Of a stretch of DNA of 64,000 nt, positions 20,731 to 30,642 are shown piece by piece; the first letter of the stretch is position 1, and each line of letters begins with the position of its first letter. Location of the stretch: the NCBI GenBank assembly GCA_021802555.1, contig JAJZRU010000003.1:62001-126000 (forward strand), given 5' to 3'. A program made the position numbers and the translations under genes. The stretch is from Pseudomonadota bacterium. GTDB lineage: Bacteria > Pseudomonadota > Gammaproteobacteria > Burkholderiales > Thiobacillaceae. The notes below the pieces were generated by a model that saw nothing but the letters and a program-made list of their open reading frames with translations, did no database searches and was not told the origin of the DNA.

Positions 20731-21269
20731 GCGAATACATCGCATGGCTGGAAGACATGAACGCACGGGATACGAAAGTGCGCGCCGTACTGAGGCAGAG
20801 CCTCGCGTTCGACCCCGGCACGCATATCCCGGCCTATCCCTATGTCGAGCCGTTTCTCAAGGGCGAGGGGGAAGACTGGCGCAGACAGGTACACTACCTC
20901 GTCGCCGGGCTGTGGGCGGCGCATTGGCGCGAAGGCCGCACGGAGAACAAGATCAAATTGGCCGTTGCTATCGGACACCACGACGCAGAGCGCAGGAAAG
21001 GTCTGAGTGCAAAAGACAAGATCAAGCCCACAAGCACAGAGCAACGATTCATCTCGCTGTTGGACGCGGATGAGGAGCAACTCCCGCACCGCCTGCGCCA
21101 GATGGTCGCGCTGCTGAACGATCAGCCCATCGATTTTCAGGCGCTGCTGAACGACCTGCGGGACTGGAACCGTTCCAACAAGAAAGTGCAAAACGCCTGG
21201 GCGCGCGCTTTCTACCGCACCCTCAACCCCATCGAAGCCCCCGAAACTGAAACGGAGACCGCCGCATGA
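20727..21269 (+). CDS. casB: Cascade small subunit CasB (Cse2)
   Basis: A 180-residue Cse2 protein, two copies of which usually form the belly of type I-E Cascade and stabilise crRNA and target strands. Recognisable parts are the N-terminal AVLRQSLAFDPGTH, the HYLVAGLWAAHW helix and LPHRLRQMVALL. I start it at the ATG overlapping the casA stop; an in-frame extension farther upstream only reads casA. Its stop overlaps the casC start by 4 bases. Confidence 0.92.
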   Translation: MSEYIAWLEDMNARDTKVRAVLRQSLAFDPGTHIPAYPYVEPFLKGEGEDWRRQVHYLVAGLWAAHWREGRTENKIKLAVAIGHHDAERRKGLSAKDKIKPTSTEQRFISLLDADEEQLPHRLRQMVALLNDQPIDFQALLNDLRDWNRSNKKVQNAWARAFYRTLNPIEAPETETETAA

Positions 21270-22411
21270 AAACCCTGATCGAGATTCATCTCCTGCAAAA
21301 CTTCGCGCCGTCCAACCTCAACCGGGACGACACCGGCGCGCCCAAGGATGCGTTCTTCGGCGGCACGCGCCGGGGGCGGGTGTCGAGCCAGTGCGGAAAG
21401 CGAGCGGTACGAGAGTATTTCAAGACGGAAAACGAGGCGTACTTTGCATCACGAACGAAGCGGGTAATTGACTCGCTCATGCAGAGGATTGAGCCCAAGG
21501 TCAGGAGTCTCTCAGCCTACTCGGCTGAAAACTTGGAAAAGGCCATCTCGGCTGCGATCAACTGCATCGGCGCTGGCGATAAGAAAGTCAAAGTCGAGAA
21601 GGACAAAAAGAACGGTCAGCTCAAAACTGACGTTCTTTTGTTCCTCAGCGACGCAGAAATCGACGCGCTTGCTGCGGCTATCGAAGGTAACTTTGATGCG
21701 CTACTCAAAGCCAAAATCACCAGCGAGGTTGCCAAGGTGGTAACGGACGCGATCGACGGGAAAGACAACAAATCGCGGCTGACACTGGACATTGCATTGT
21801 TTGGCCGGATGCTCGCCGTCATGCCCGAGAAAAATCAGAACGCCGCCTGCCAGGTCGCGCACGCGATCTCGACCCACGCAGTCGAGCGCGAATTCGACTT
21901 CTACACCGCCGTGGACGACTTGAAGCCGGAAGACACGGCGGGCGCGGACATGATGGGCACGGTCGAATTCAACTCGGCGTGCTATTACCGCTACGCTGTC
22001 GTCGATTGGGACAAGCTCGTCGCCAACCTTCAGGGCGACGCCGACCTCGCCACCCGGGGGCTGCGCGTGTTCCTGCAAGGCTTCGTGCTCGCCGAGCCCA
22101 CCGGCAAGCAGAACGGCTTCGCTGCGCACAACCCGCCGGAGTTTGTAGCCATTTCGGTGTGCCATGACGCCGCGCCGCGCAACCTCGCCAATGCTTTCGA
22201 GACCGCGATTCGCGCCAAGACCGGCGAGTCCTTGACGCGCAAGTCGGCGGAGGCGCTGGCGGCTAAGGCGGGCGTGCTCGATACGGCTTATCCGCGCAAG
22301 GGCCAGACCTTCGTGCTCAATCTCACGCAGGCCGAAGTTGGCAGCCTGGGGGAAGACAAGGCGTCGATCGACGCAGTGCTCGACGCCGTGCTCGCAGCGG
22401 TCAAGGGCTGA
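21266..22411 (+). CDS. casC: Cascade backbone subunit CasC (Cas7e)
   Basis: A 381-residue Cas7/Cse4/CasC protein, the backbone subunit that coats the crRNA spacer, normally six per complex. It begins MKTLIEIHLLQNFAPSNLNR and has the family pattern FGGTRRGRVSSQCGKRAVR. Also visible are LALFGRM-like ALFGRMLAVMPEKNQ and DMMGTVEFNSACYYRYAV. It overlaps casB by 4 bases and is followed 3 bases later by casD. Confidence 0.94.
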   Translation: MKTLIEIHLLQNFAPSNLNRDDTGAPKDAFFGGTRRGRVSSQCGKRAVREYFKTENEAYFASRTKRVIDSLMQRIEPKVRSLSAYSAENLEKAISAAINCIGAGDKKVKVEKDKKNGQLKTDVLLFLSDAEIDALAAAIEGNFDALLKAKITSEVAKVVTDAIDGKDNKSRLTLDIALFGRMLAVMPEKNQNAACQVAHAISTHAVEREFDFYTAVDDLKPEDTAGADMMGTVEFNSACYYRYAVVDWDKLVANLQGDADLATRGLRVFLQGFVLAEPTGKQNGFAAHNPPEFVAISVCHDAAPRNLANAFETAIRAKTGESLTRKSAEALAAKAGVLDTAYPRKGQTFVLNLTQAEVGSLGEDKASIDAVLDAVLAAVKG

Positions 22412-22414
22412 ACC

Positions 22415-23110
22415 ATGCCGACCCTGCTTTTGAGGCTAGTTGGCCCCATGCAGTCTTGGGGCACGACCAGCCGCTTCGACCAGCGCGACACCGGCAAGGA
22501 GCCGAGCAAGTCCGGCGTGATCGGCTTGTTGGCCGCCGCGCTCGGCATCGACCGCGAGGTTTGGAATGAGGATTTGCAAGCACTCGCCGCGCTGACGATG
22601 GGCGTGCGCCATGACCGGCCTGGGGTGTTGAAGCGTGATTTCCAGACAACGGGTTGCGCTGCGAGCGACACCATGATTCGGGCGGATGGCTCTTTATCCA
22701 AGGATGGCGTGACCTCGCAGCGTTACTACCTCGCTGACGCCGTGTTTCTGGTCGGGCTGGACGGCTCGGATCGCAGCCTGCTCGAACGTGCGCACGCGGC
22801 CTTGCAAAACCCAACCTGGCCACTGGCTCTGGGGCGCAAGTCCTATGTGCCTGCCGAACCAATCTGGCTGGAGGACGGCATTGTGGACGCACCATTGCTC
22901 TCCGCGCTCAAGCGTCCTTGGCTTGCAACGCCGCGACGCGGCGAAACCGCGCCAGTGGAATTGCTCGTATCGCTGGAATCGACGGACGGCAGTGGTGCGC
23001 TGCGCATGGATCAGCCCCTGTCGTCGTTCGCCGACCGTCGCTTCGGCGCGCGTCATGTGCGTTCGGAATGGATCACGCTGGAACAGGAGCCGAACGATGC
23101 TGCTGCATAG
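22415..23110 (+). CDS. casD: Cascade subunit CasD (Cas5e)
   Basis: A 231-residue Cas5e protein that begins LLLRLVGPMQSWGTTSRF and has DTGKEPSKSGVIGLLAAALG, the hallmark N-terminal pattern. Cas5e caps the 5' handle of the crRNA and bridges CasA to the CasC backbone. Its last 14 bases overlap the start of casE, so the two are translated together. The length and motifs are normal. Confidence 0.93.
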   Translation: MPTLLLRLVGPMQSWGTTSRFDQRDTGKEPSKSGVIGLLAAALGIDREVWNEDLQALAALTMGVRHDRPGVLKRDFQTTGCAASDTMIRADGSLSKDGVTSQRYYLADAVFLVGLDGSDRSLLERAHAALQNPTWPLALGRKSYVPAEPIWLEDGIVDAPLLSALKRPWLATPRRGETAPVELLVSLESTDGSGALRMDQPLSSFADRRFGARHVRSEWITLEQEPNDAAA

Positions 23111-23789
23111 GATCCATCTGAACCCACGCTGCAAGGATGCGCGGCGCGACCTCGCTGACCCTTACCAGATGCACGCGACGCTGTGCCGGGCGTTTTTCCC
23201 GCAGGACACACCGTGCCCGCCGGGCGCGCTGTTGTGGCGGCAGGAACCCGAGACTGACAAGGAAGGCCGACCGCGCGTGTTGATCCAGTCGCAGGCAGCA
23301 CCGGACTGGTCACGCCTGCACGAATCCGGCTGGCTCGCCCAAGCCGAACCCGGTATCGACCTCGTGCAAAAACTCGCGCTCGACTCGCTCGCCGCTGGCG
23401 AGGCATTCCGCTTCCGCCTGCGCACCAATCCGTGCAAGACGGCGCAAGGCAAGCGTACCGGGCTGGTTCACCCCGACGCGCAGCGCGACTGGCTCGCGCG
23501 CAAGGGCGAACAGCACGGCTTTGCCTTGCCGGCTTCGGATACGCCGGATTATTTCGACTTCGTCGAAAGTCCCAAAGGTCAGCCGTACCCTGATGTGCGG
23601 GTGTCGCAAGACCGGATGCTGACCGGGCGGCGGCGCGACGGCGTCACGATCCGCGTGTTCTCGGTGCTCTTCGAGGGGCGGCTGAGGGTGAGCGATCCTG
23701 GCAAATTTAGAGCGACGCTCGAATCCGGGATCGGTCACGGCAAGGTCATGGGCCTGGGTTTGTTGTCTATCGCACCGTTGCGAACATGA
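23097..23789 (+). CDS. casE: crRNA endoribonuclease CasE (Cas6e)
   Basis: A 230-residue Cas6e that cuts the hairpin repeats of pre-crRNA and stays bound to the 3' handle. The N-terminus MLLHRIHLNPRC and YQMHATLCRAFF hold the likely catalytic histidine. The C-terminal glycine-rich loop GIGHGKVMGLGLLS is characteristic. I start it at the ATG that overlaps casD by 14 bases. It is the last interference gene before the inserted toxin-antitoxin pairs. Confidence 0.93.
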   Translation: MLLHRIHLNPRCKDARRDLADPYQMHATLCRAFFPQDTPCPPGALLWRQEPETDKEGRPRVLIQSQAAPDWSRLHESGWLAQAEPGIDLVQKLALDSLAAGEAFRFRLRTNPCKTAQGKRTGLVHPDAQRDWLARKGEQHGFALPASDTPDYFDFVESPKGQPYPDVRVSQDRMLTGRRRDGVTIRVFSVLFEGRLRVSDPGKFRATLESGIGHGKVMGLGLLSIAPLRT

Positions 23790-23839
23790 ATGCCGCTGGC
23801 CGCCTCTTCGCTTGCCTTGGCATTAGCTCAAGCCTAAAC

Positions 23840-23859
23840 TGCATCGCATATGCATTGCA
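23840..23859. promoter_or_regulatory. Palindromic operator before the RHH antitoxin
   Basis: TGCATCGCATATGCATTGCA is a 20-base imperfect palindrome (16 of 20 positions symmetrical, with GCATATGC as its perfect centre). It ends 13 bases before the antitoxin start in the 83-base gap after casE. Ribbon-helix-helix antitoxins usually repress their own operon by binding such sites. Confidence 0.55.
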
Positions 23860-23872
23860 TCAAGGATCCCCC

Positions 23873-24148
23873 ATGAAAACCGCCACCCTGCCGCCGCTGC
23901 GTGTCGATAGCGAACTGCGCGCCGCCGCCGAGTCGGTCTTGCGCGAGGGCGAGACGCTTTCCGGCTTTGTTTTGGAAGCCGTTCGCCTGAATATCGAGCG
24001 GCGTGAGTCGCAACGCGAGTTCATCGCGCGCGGGCTGACTGCGCGGGACGAGGCGCGTGCGAGCGGTAAGTACGTCAGCGCCGAGGACATGCTCGCCCGG
24101 CTCGATGCTTCCTTGGCCAAGGCACGCACCAAGCGGGCCGGTGCGTGA
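23873..24148 (+). CDS. Ribbon-helix-helix antitoxin (YlcI/YnfO or ParD-like)
   Basis: A 91-residue protein. Its N-terminus, LPPLRVDSELRAAAESVL then SGFVLEAVRLNIERR, has the strand-helix-helix pattern of RHH DNA-binding antitoxins. The C-terminal part, GKYVSAEDMLARLDASL, resembles the toxin-binding tail of ParD/YlcI-type antitoxins. It should neutralise the following ParE-like toxin and repress the pair. I start it at MKTATLPP; a longer upstream reading frame has no family match and would read over the palindrome. It overlaps the toxin start by 4 bases (GTGA). Confidence 0.82.
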   Translation: MKTATLPPLRVDSELRAAAESVLREGETLSGFVLEAVRLNIERRESQREFIARGLTARDEARASGKYVSAEDMLARLDASLAKARTKRAGA

Positions 24149-24444
24149 GCTATCGCGTCAGGCTCGCGCCGCGCGCTGCCGACGATTTGCAGCGTTTGTT
24201 CGACTTCCTTGCCCAAACGGACTTGGCTGCGGCCGACCGTGCACGCGGTTCCATCGCCAAGGGCATCGCCTTTCTACAGGACTTCCCCTTTGCCTGCCGC
24301 AAGGCCATACCCGAAAATCCTCTTCTGCGCGAGCTGTTGATCGAATTCGGCCAGTCCGGTTATGTGGCCCTGTTTGAAATCGAGGATGCGGACACCGTTA
24401 CCATCCTAGCGGTGCGCCATCAACGCGAGGACGACTATTACTGA
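24145..24444 (+). CDS. RelE/ParE-superfamily toxin
   Basis: A 99-residue toxin of the ParE/RelE fold, with YRVRLAPRAADDLQRLFDFL at the N-terminus and YVALFEIEDADTVTILAVRH before the C-terminal tail. ParE members poison DNA gyrase while RelE members cut mRNA; sequence alone does not say which applies here. The GTG start overlaps the antitoxin stop. The pair sits between casE and cas1, on the same strand as the cas genes. Confidence 0.85.
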   Translation: MSYRVRLAPRAADDLQRLFDFLAQTDLAAADRARGSIAKGIAFLQDFPFACRKAIPENPLLRELLIEFGQSGYVALFEIEDADTVTILAVRHQREDDYY

Positions 24445-24635
24445 TGGCCGTCACAAGCGCCAAGCCATTTTGGCTGGTACCGGTGGCATGGGGTACGGCG
24501 GAGCGATGCGGCTTGCCGTCTGGAATGCTTAGTCGGCGAAAGATGGCGCTGTTGCCAAAGCCTTCCACAGAGAATTGCCGCCGGCGCGCCGCCTAGGGTA
24601 GATTGCTGATATTGCGCTACAAAACGGAGCGAATC

Positions 24636-24875
24636 ATGGAATGGAGAGGACACATCGTTTCCGACCCGGAGATTCTGATGGGCAAGCCGGTGATCAAGGG
24701 GACACGAATTTCCGTCGAGCTGATTATCGGCTGGCTGGCGAATGGCTGGACGTTCGAGCAGTTGCTTGAGTCTTATCCGCACATCACGCGCGAAGACATC
24801 CTGGCCGCGCTAGCCTTTGCGGCCGAGATGATGCAGGAAGAACAGTACATCGCCCGCCACAAGGCTGCTGCGTGA
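24636..24875 (+). CDS. DUF433 antitoxin
   Basis: A 79-residue DUF433 protein. It has the family core HIVSDPEILMGKPVIKGTRI and VELIIGWLANGWTFEQLLES, ending with YPHITREDILAALAFA. DUF433 proteins have a helix-turn-helix and are the antitoxin partners of DUF5615 PIN-like toxins. It follows the ParE-like toxin by 191 bases, where I see no other gene, so it may have its own promoter. Its stop overlaps the next gene's GTG start. Confidence 0.88.
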   Translation: MEWRGHIVSDPEILMGKPVIKGTRISVELIIGWLANGWTFEQLLESYPHITREDILAALAFAAEMMQEEQYIARHKAAA

Positions 24876-25239
24876 CGCCGCTTTTGCTGGTCAACGAGAA
24901 TTTTCCTGCGCCCGCGCTCAGGAGCTTGCGGGCGGACGGTTTCGATGTGCTTGCGGTGGCCGAGGACATGCCCGGCGCGACAGATCGCGTCGTGCTTGAG
25001 CGCGCCCGCGAGCTTGGGCGGTGGCTGGTTACCTTCGACCGCGACTATGGCGAGCTGGTGTTTCTGCACGAACTTCCGCCCCCGCCCGCAATCATCTACA
25101 TCCGGCAAGAGCCCATCCCGCCCGATGCGCCCGCCGAATGGCTGAAAAACCTGCTGTCCGTCCCGGCGCTTGAAACAGGTTATTTCATTACTTTGGGCAG
25201 CCAAACCATCCGGCGACGTGCCTTGCCTTCCGCGATTTG

Positions 25240-25240
<1 letters not shown>
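24872..25240 (+). CDS. DUF5615 PIN-like toxin coupled to cas1
   Basis: A 122-residue DUF5615 (Mut7-C/PIN-like) protein. It begins LLLVNENFPAPALRSLRADG and has ARELGRWLVTFDRDYGELVF, which holds acidic residues expected of a PIN-like nuclease (Asn/Glu at NEN and Asp at FDRDYG). Such toxins are paired with DUF433 and are thought to be ribonucleases. The GTG start overlaps the antitoxin stop, and its own TGA overlaps the cas1 ATG (TGATG at 25238-25242). Cas1 translation may therefore depend on ribosomes finishing this toxin gene. Confidence 0.85.
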
Positions 25241-26437
<1,197 letters not shown>

Positions 26438-26530
26438 CAAAGCGAAAAAAACCCGTGTGTTTTTTGGTTGGGAATCGGTAGAATTTCCAGCTGTTGATTA
26501 ACCCTGGTAGATCAACGAGTTGAAAGAAGT
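26438..26530 (+). promoter_or_regulatory. CRISPR leader with IHF-like site
   Basis: This 93-base AT-rich segment lies between cas2 and the first repeat, with A- and T-runs near 26443-26465. ATCAACGAGTTG at 26511-26522 fits the IHF consensus (ATCAANNNNTTR, only the flanking W is missing). It ends 8 bases before repeat 1, close to where IHF bends the Escherichia coli type I-E leader for spacer integration. GTTGAT (26493-26498) and ATCAAC (26511-26516) form an inverted repeat. The leader should hold the array promoter and mark the end where new spacers enter. Confidence 0.75.
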
Positions 26531-29500
26531 GTGTTCCCCGCTCGCGCGGGGATGAACCGCGTATTGATTCGCTCAATGAGCGTATGGATGCGTGTTCCCC
26601 GCTCGCGCGGGGATGAACCGATTTTTTCGCCATGGCAAGAGCTCCACGAAACGTGTTCCCCGCTCGCGCGGGGATGAACCGCAACATATAATACCGGCAC
26701 GTTTGCGGTTGTCGTGTTCCCCGCTCGCGCGGGGATGAACCGTTTTTGAAATCTTTGCGCATGGCCTATCCCTCCGTGTTCCCCGCTCGCGCGGGGATGA
26801 ACCGCCGCTCGGGTGCCATGGCCCGCCACGGGCCGTGTGTTCCCCGCTCGCGCGGGGATGAACCGCCACGGCCATCATGCTCACCAACGCCACGATCGTG
26901 TTCCCCGCTCGCGCGGGGATGAACCGCAACATATAATACCGGCACGTTTGCGGTTGTCGTGTTCCCCGCTCGCGCGGGGATGAACCGTAGTTTAGGGCGC
27001 TGGGTAATCAGGTGGACGTGGTGTTCCCCGCTCGCGCGGGGATGAACCGGCATGCATTGCGCCCGACCGCCACGTGTGCAAGTGTTCCCCGCTCGCGCGG
27101 GGATGAACCGGTACGCTCGACCTGTCCACCATTCTGGGTTCGGTGTTCCCCGCTCGCGCGGGGATGAACCGTTTTGCGCTTGTCGCCACGAACGAACTGT
27201 AGTGTGTTCCCCGCTCGCGCGGGGATGAACCGCCGGTAATTTCACCACTACAGGATATTCGCAGGTGTTCCCCGCTCGCGCGGGGATGAACCGTGACACA
27301 GTTTGCGCCCACGCCGCACCAACCTGTGTTCCCCGCTCGCGCGGGGATGAACCGAAAAACGCACCGGGCCGCGCCTGAGTGAGGAAGTGTTCCCCGCTCG
27401 CGCGGGGATGAACCGTCTGCAGGATTGCGCACCATCGCGCCCCAGCTGTGTTCCCCGCTCGCGCGGGGATGAACCGTGCCACAGTTTGCGCCCACGCCGC
27501 ACCAACCTGTGTTCCCCGCTCGCGCGGGGATGAACCGTTCTCCCTGTTTCCGAGGTGGCCCGCGAGTCAGTGTTCCCCGCTCGCGCGGGGATGAACCGCA
27601 GGACGCGGGTGCCGTATCTGATGCCGCATCGTGTTCCCCGCTCGCGCGGGGATGAACCGGGGTCGGTCTCGGTATCCCAGGTTGCAATTTTGTGTTCCCC
27701 GCTCGCGCGGGGATGAACCGCACATGACTGGTGGTTGAAGCCGCACTGCCCAAGTGTTCCCCGCTCGCGCGGGGATGAACCGGTGATGGTGCTCTCGGGT
27801 GTCGGCGCGGGCAGGTGTTCCCCGCTCGCGCGGGGATGAACCGTTGGGGCCGGGCGAGACGTCGCGGAATCGGATGTGTTCCCCGCTCGCGCGGGGATGA
27901 ACCGCCCGAGGCCAGGTCGGCGGGGATGGCGGGGATGTGTTCCCCGCTCGCGCGGGGATGAACCGCAGTTTAGGGCGCTGGGTAATCAGGTGGACGTGTG
28001 TTCCCCGCTCGCGCGGGGATGAACCGGCGTATTGACGAATGGGATCAGCTCCAGCGATGTGTTCCCCGCTCGCGCGGGGATGAACCGGCCGTGGAGAACA
28101 ACGGCGATGCCCTGCAGTAGTGTTCCCCGCTCGCGCGGGGATGAACCGCGCGAGTTTCGGCGGGCGCGGCATTGAGTCCGGTGTTCCCCGCTCGCGCGGG
28201 GATGAACCTACGCATTACCGGTAGACGCCGGGTCTAACGAGGTGTTCCCCGCTCGCGCGGGGATGAACCGCAGCCCGACGGCTACGATACCGGCAATCCA
28301 TAGTGTTCCCCGCTCGCGCGGGGATGAACCGGGCGATTGCGTCTATCTGCACGAACTAGTAATGTGTTCCCCGCTCGCGCGGGGATGAACCGCTCACTGC
28401 AAATTCGGCCTATGGAAAATTCGGGTGTTCCCCGCTCGCGCGGGGATGAACCGAATATAAAATCGCCCCTCTCTCAGACGCCGCCGTGTTCCCCGCTCGC
28501 GCGGGGATGAACCGGGAGTCCACCTGACCCCAGAACAGATTGCCGGGTGTTCCCCGCTCGCGCGGGGATGAACCGCAAAAGTTGGACGAGAAAGACCAGC
28601 CTCGATTGTGTTCCCCGCTCGCGCGGGGATGAACCGTTTTCGTGCCCCGACTGGCGCGTAACCCACAAGTGTTCCCCGCTCGCGCGGGGATGAACCGATG
28701 CTGCCGGCAGTATTGAGGCCGCCCAGCACGTGTTCCCCGCTCGCGCGGGGATGAACCGCAGCCCCAGGAAGATGAGCAGAGGGAACTGGAGTGTTCCCCG
28801 CTCGCGCGGGGATGAACCGGTATGCATGCCCCCATCATATGAGACGGTTAGGTGTTCCCCGCTCGCGCGGGGATGAACCGTGTTCGCGCCGAACAGGGAC
28901 TGTGCTTGCGTCGTGTTCCCCGCTCGCGCGGGGATGAACCGTGGGAATGCCTTGGATATCAGTTCGAGGTCGGGTGTTCCCCGCTCGCGCGGGGATGAAC
29001 CGAACCTATGATGCGTGTGGTGGCATCTTCCATTCGTGTTCCCCGCTCGCGCGGGGATGAACCGGTACTATTTTGCACCAGCGAATCACTTAGATTGTGT
29101 TCCCCGCTCGCGCGGGGATGAACCGTCGTTACAGTTGATTGCCGGGTAAGCCCCATCGTGTTCCCCGCTCGCGCGGGGATGAACCGCCTGACCAAGCCCG
29201 GCCAGTCTGTGCCGTTTAGTGTTCCCCGCTCGCGCGGGGATGAACCGCACCTACGATAATGGCCAGATGGCCGAGTTCAGTGTTCCCCGCTCGCGCGGGG
29301 ATGAACCGGTATGTAACCCAGGTTAGTACGCGCTTATAGGGTGTTCCCCGCTCGCGCGGGGATGAACCGCCGGCGCTGCGGGGATCGTGCCGGTGAGCAC
29401 CGTGTTCCCCGCTCGCGCGGGGATGAACCGCATTGGCGGAAATGTGCGACATCGCCGAGGAGGTGTTCCCCGCTCGCGCGGGGATGAACCGCGCAGCCAG

Positions 29501-29737
29501 TGGGTGGCGTGCCGGCGCCAGTAGTGTTCCCCGCTCGCGCGGGGATGAACCGGCCTTGAGCCCCACGTTGTAGGCGAAGCTCACGTGTTCCCCGCTCGCG
29601 CGGGGATGAACCGAGATCGTGCTGCACGCGCTTGCGGTGCAGCCGGGTGTTCCCCGCTCGCGCGGGGATGAACCGGCAAAAGGCAGCACTGCTCGGCGCA
29701 ATGACCTCGTGTTCCCCGCTCGCGCGGGGATGAACCG
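26531..29737 (+). CRISPR. Type I-E CRISPR array, 53 repeats and 52 spacers
   Basis: I located every repeat. There are 53 copies of a 29-base repeat that begins GTGTTCCCCG and ends GATGAACCG, with a CCCCGCTCGCGCGGGG hairpin, as in other type I-E systems. Spacers are 32 bases except six of 33 (spacers 4, 8, 20, 41, 51 and 52). Repeats are identical to the eye except number 28 (28181-28209), whose last base is T instead of G. Spacers 3 and 7 are identical; 13 and 16 differ by one base; 8 and 24 are the same sequence shifted by one base at the end with a different first base. The leader end is at cas2, so numbering runs from newest to oldest. Confidence 0.99.
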
Positions 29738-29811
29738 TCCAGCCAAAGCCTTCGGGGGCGACCTGTTACTGGTGCAGCGGCTTGCTACCGGCATTGAATA
29801 GCGCCTAATAT

Positions 29812-29827
29812 GCACACAAGTGTGTGC
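29812..29827. promoter_or_regulatory. Palindromic operator of the Phd-UPF0175 pair
   Basis: GCACACAAGTGTGTGC is symmetrical at 14 of 16 positions. It lies 19 bases before the antitoxin start and overlaps TAATAT at 29807-29812, a possible -10 box. This layout fits autorepression by the Phd-like DNA-binding antitoxin. Confidence 0.6.
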
Positions 29828-29846
29828 TTTTTCAGGAGAGTCGACC

Positions 29847-30170
29847 ATGCAAACTTTCACCATCCGCGATCTGCGCGACCGCACCAGCGAGCTGGTGCGC
29901 GATGCCGAGGCGGGCAAACTTTCCATCGTCACCAAGCATGGGCAACCGGTGTTCATCGCGGTGCCGTTCGACGAGAGCCTGCTGAAAAGCGGCGTCAATA
30001 CCGCGCTGGCGGTTCGGCTGTTCGACGAATCCCGGATCAGTCTGGGGCAGGCGGTCAAACTGGCTGGCTTGAGCCATTCCGGGTTCATCGATTTGCTGGG
30101 CAGTTTGCATATTCCTGTGGCGCGACCGGAACCCGGCGAAATCGAGCAGGAGCTGGCCGATTTTGCGTAG
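29847..30170 (+). CDS. Fused Phd/YefM-UPF0175 antitoxin
   Basis: A 107-residue protein. Residues 1-50 are a Phd/YefM-type domain (FTIRDLRDRTSELVRDAEAG, then LSIVTKHGQPVFIAVPF). Residues 55-107 look like UPF0175 (LFDESRISLGQAVKLAGLSH, then FIDLLGSLHIPV). Both families are antitoxins, and UPF0175 proteins usually partner DUF3368 toxins, as here. Starting at this ATG uses AGGAG at 29834-29838. It begins 109 bases after the last CRISPR repeat and overlaps the toxin gene by 8 bases. Confidence 0.87.
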   Translation: MQTFTIRDLRDRTSELVRDAEAGKLSIVTKHGQPVFIAVPFDESLLKSGVNTALAVRLFDESRISLGQAVKLAGLSHSGFIDLLGSLHIPVARPEPGEIEQELADFA

Positions 30171-30642
30171 GCTGATCGTGGCCGATACCGGGCCATTGCT
30201 TGCACTGGCGCGTATCGAGCAATTGGGGTTGCTTCCGGCCTTGTTTCAGCAAGTGCTGTTGACGCCGACGGTGCTGGCCGAGTGCGAAGCCAAGCCGGAT
30301 CGGGGCGAAGGCCGAGACATTCGCTATGCGTTGGCGGCGGGCCGCTTCGAACTCCTGGCCCCGCGCGACGCGCTGCCCGTTCTGGGCATCGACCCCGGCG
30401 AAACCAGCGCGCTGGCCCTGGCGCGGGAACGCGGCGCGGGCGTGTTGATGGACGACAAGGCCGGGCGCGCGGTGGCCCGGCAATTGGGTATCGCCGTCAT
30501 CGGCAGCGTGGGCGTGCTGGTGCTAGGCAAGCGCAAAGGGCTGCTGCCCCGTGTGCGCCCGCTGCTCGAAGCCTTGGTCGAGGGCGGCTATTTTCTGGGG
30601 CCGGAACTCGTCAAGGAGGCCCTGCGTCTTGCCGACGAATAA
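30163..30642 (+). CDS. DUF3368 PIN-domain toxin
   Basis: A 159-residue DUF3368 protein. It shows the PIN-like ADTGPLLALARIEQLGLLP start, an acidic AECEAKPD, PGETSALALARERGAG and the LMDDKAGRAVARQLG region with paired aspartates. The ending GVLVLGKRKGLLPRVRPLLE is typical. It is predicted to be an RNase held in check by the preceding antitoxin. The start is a TTG inside the antitoxin's last codons. Its 3' end runs against an opposing ParE-type reading frame by 120 bases. Confidence 0.85.
   Translation: MRRLIVADTGPLLALARIEQLGLLPALFQQVLLTPTVLAECEAKPDRGEGRDIRYALAAGRFELLAPRDALPVLGIDPGETSALALARERGAGVLMDDKAGRAVARQLGIAVIGSVGVLVLGKRKGLLPRVRPLLEALVEGGYFLGPELVKEALRLADE

Noticed and set aside
26512-29737. 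Long minus-strand reading frames across the CRISPR array with repeated HPRASGEH, SPRERGT and IPARAGN peptides
   Set aside because: They are translations of the CRISPR repeat in three frames; the 61-base period and lack of ribosome sites show they are not genes.
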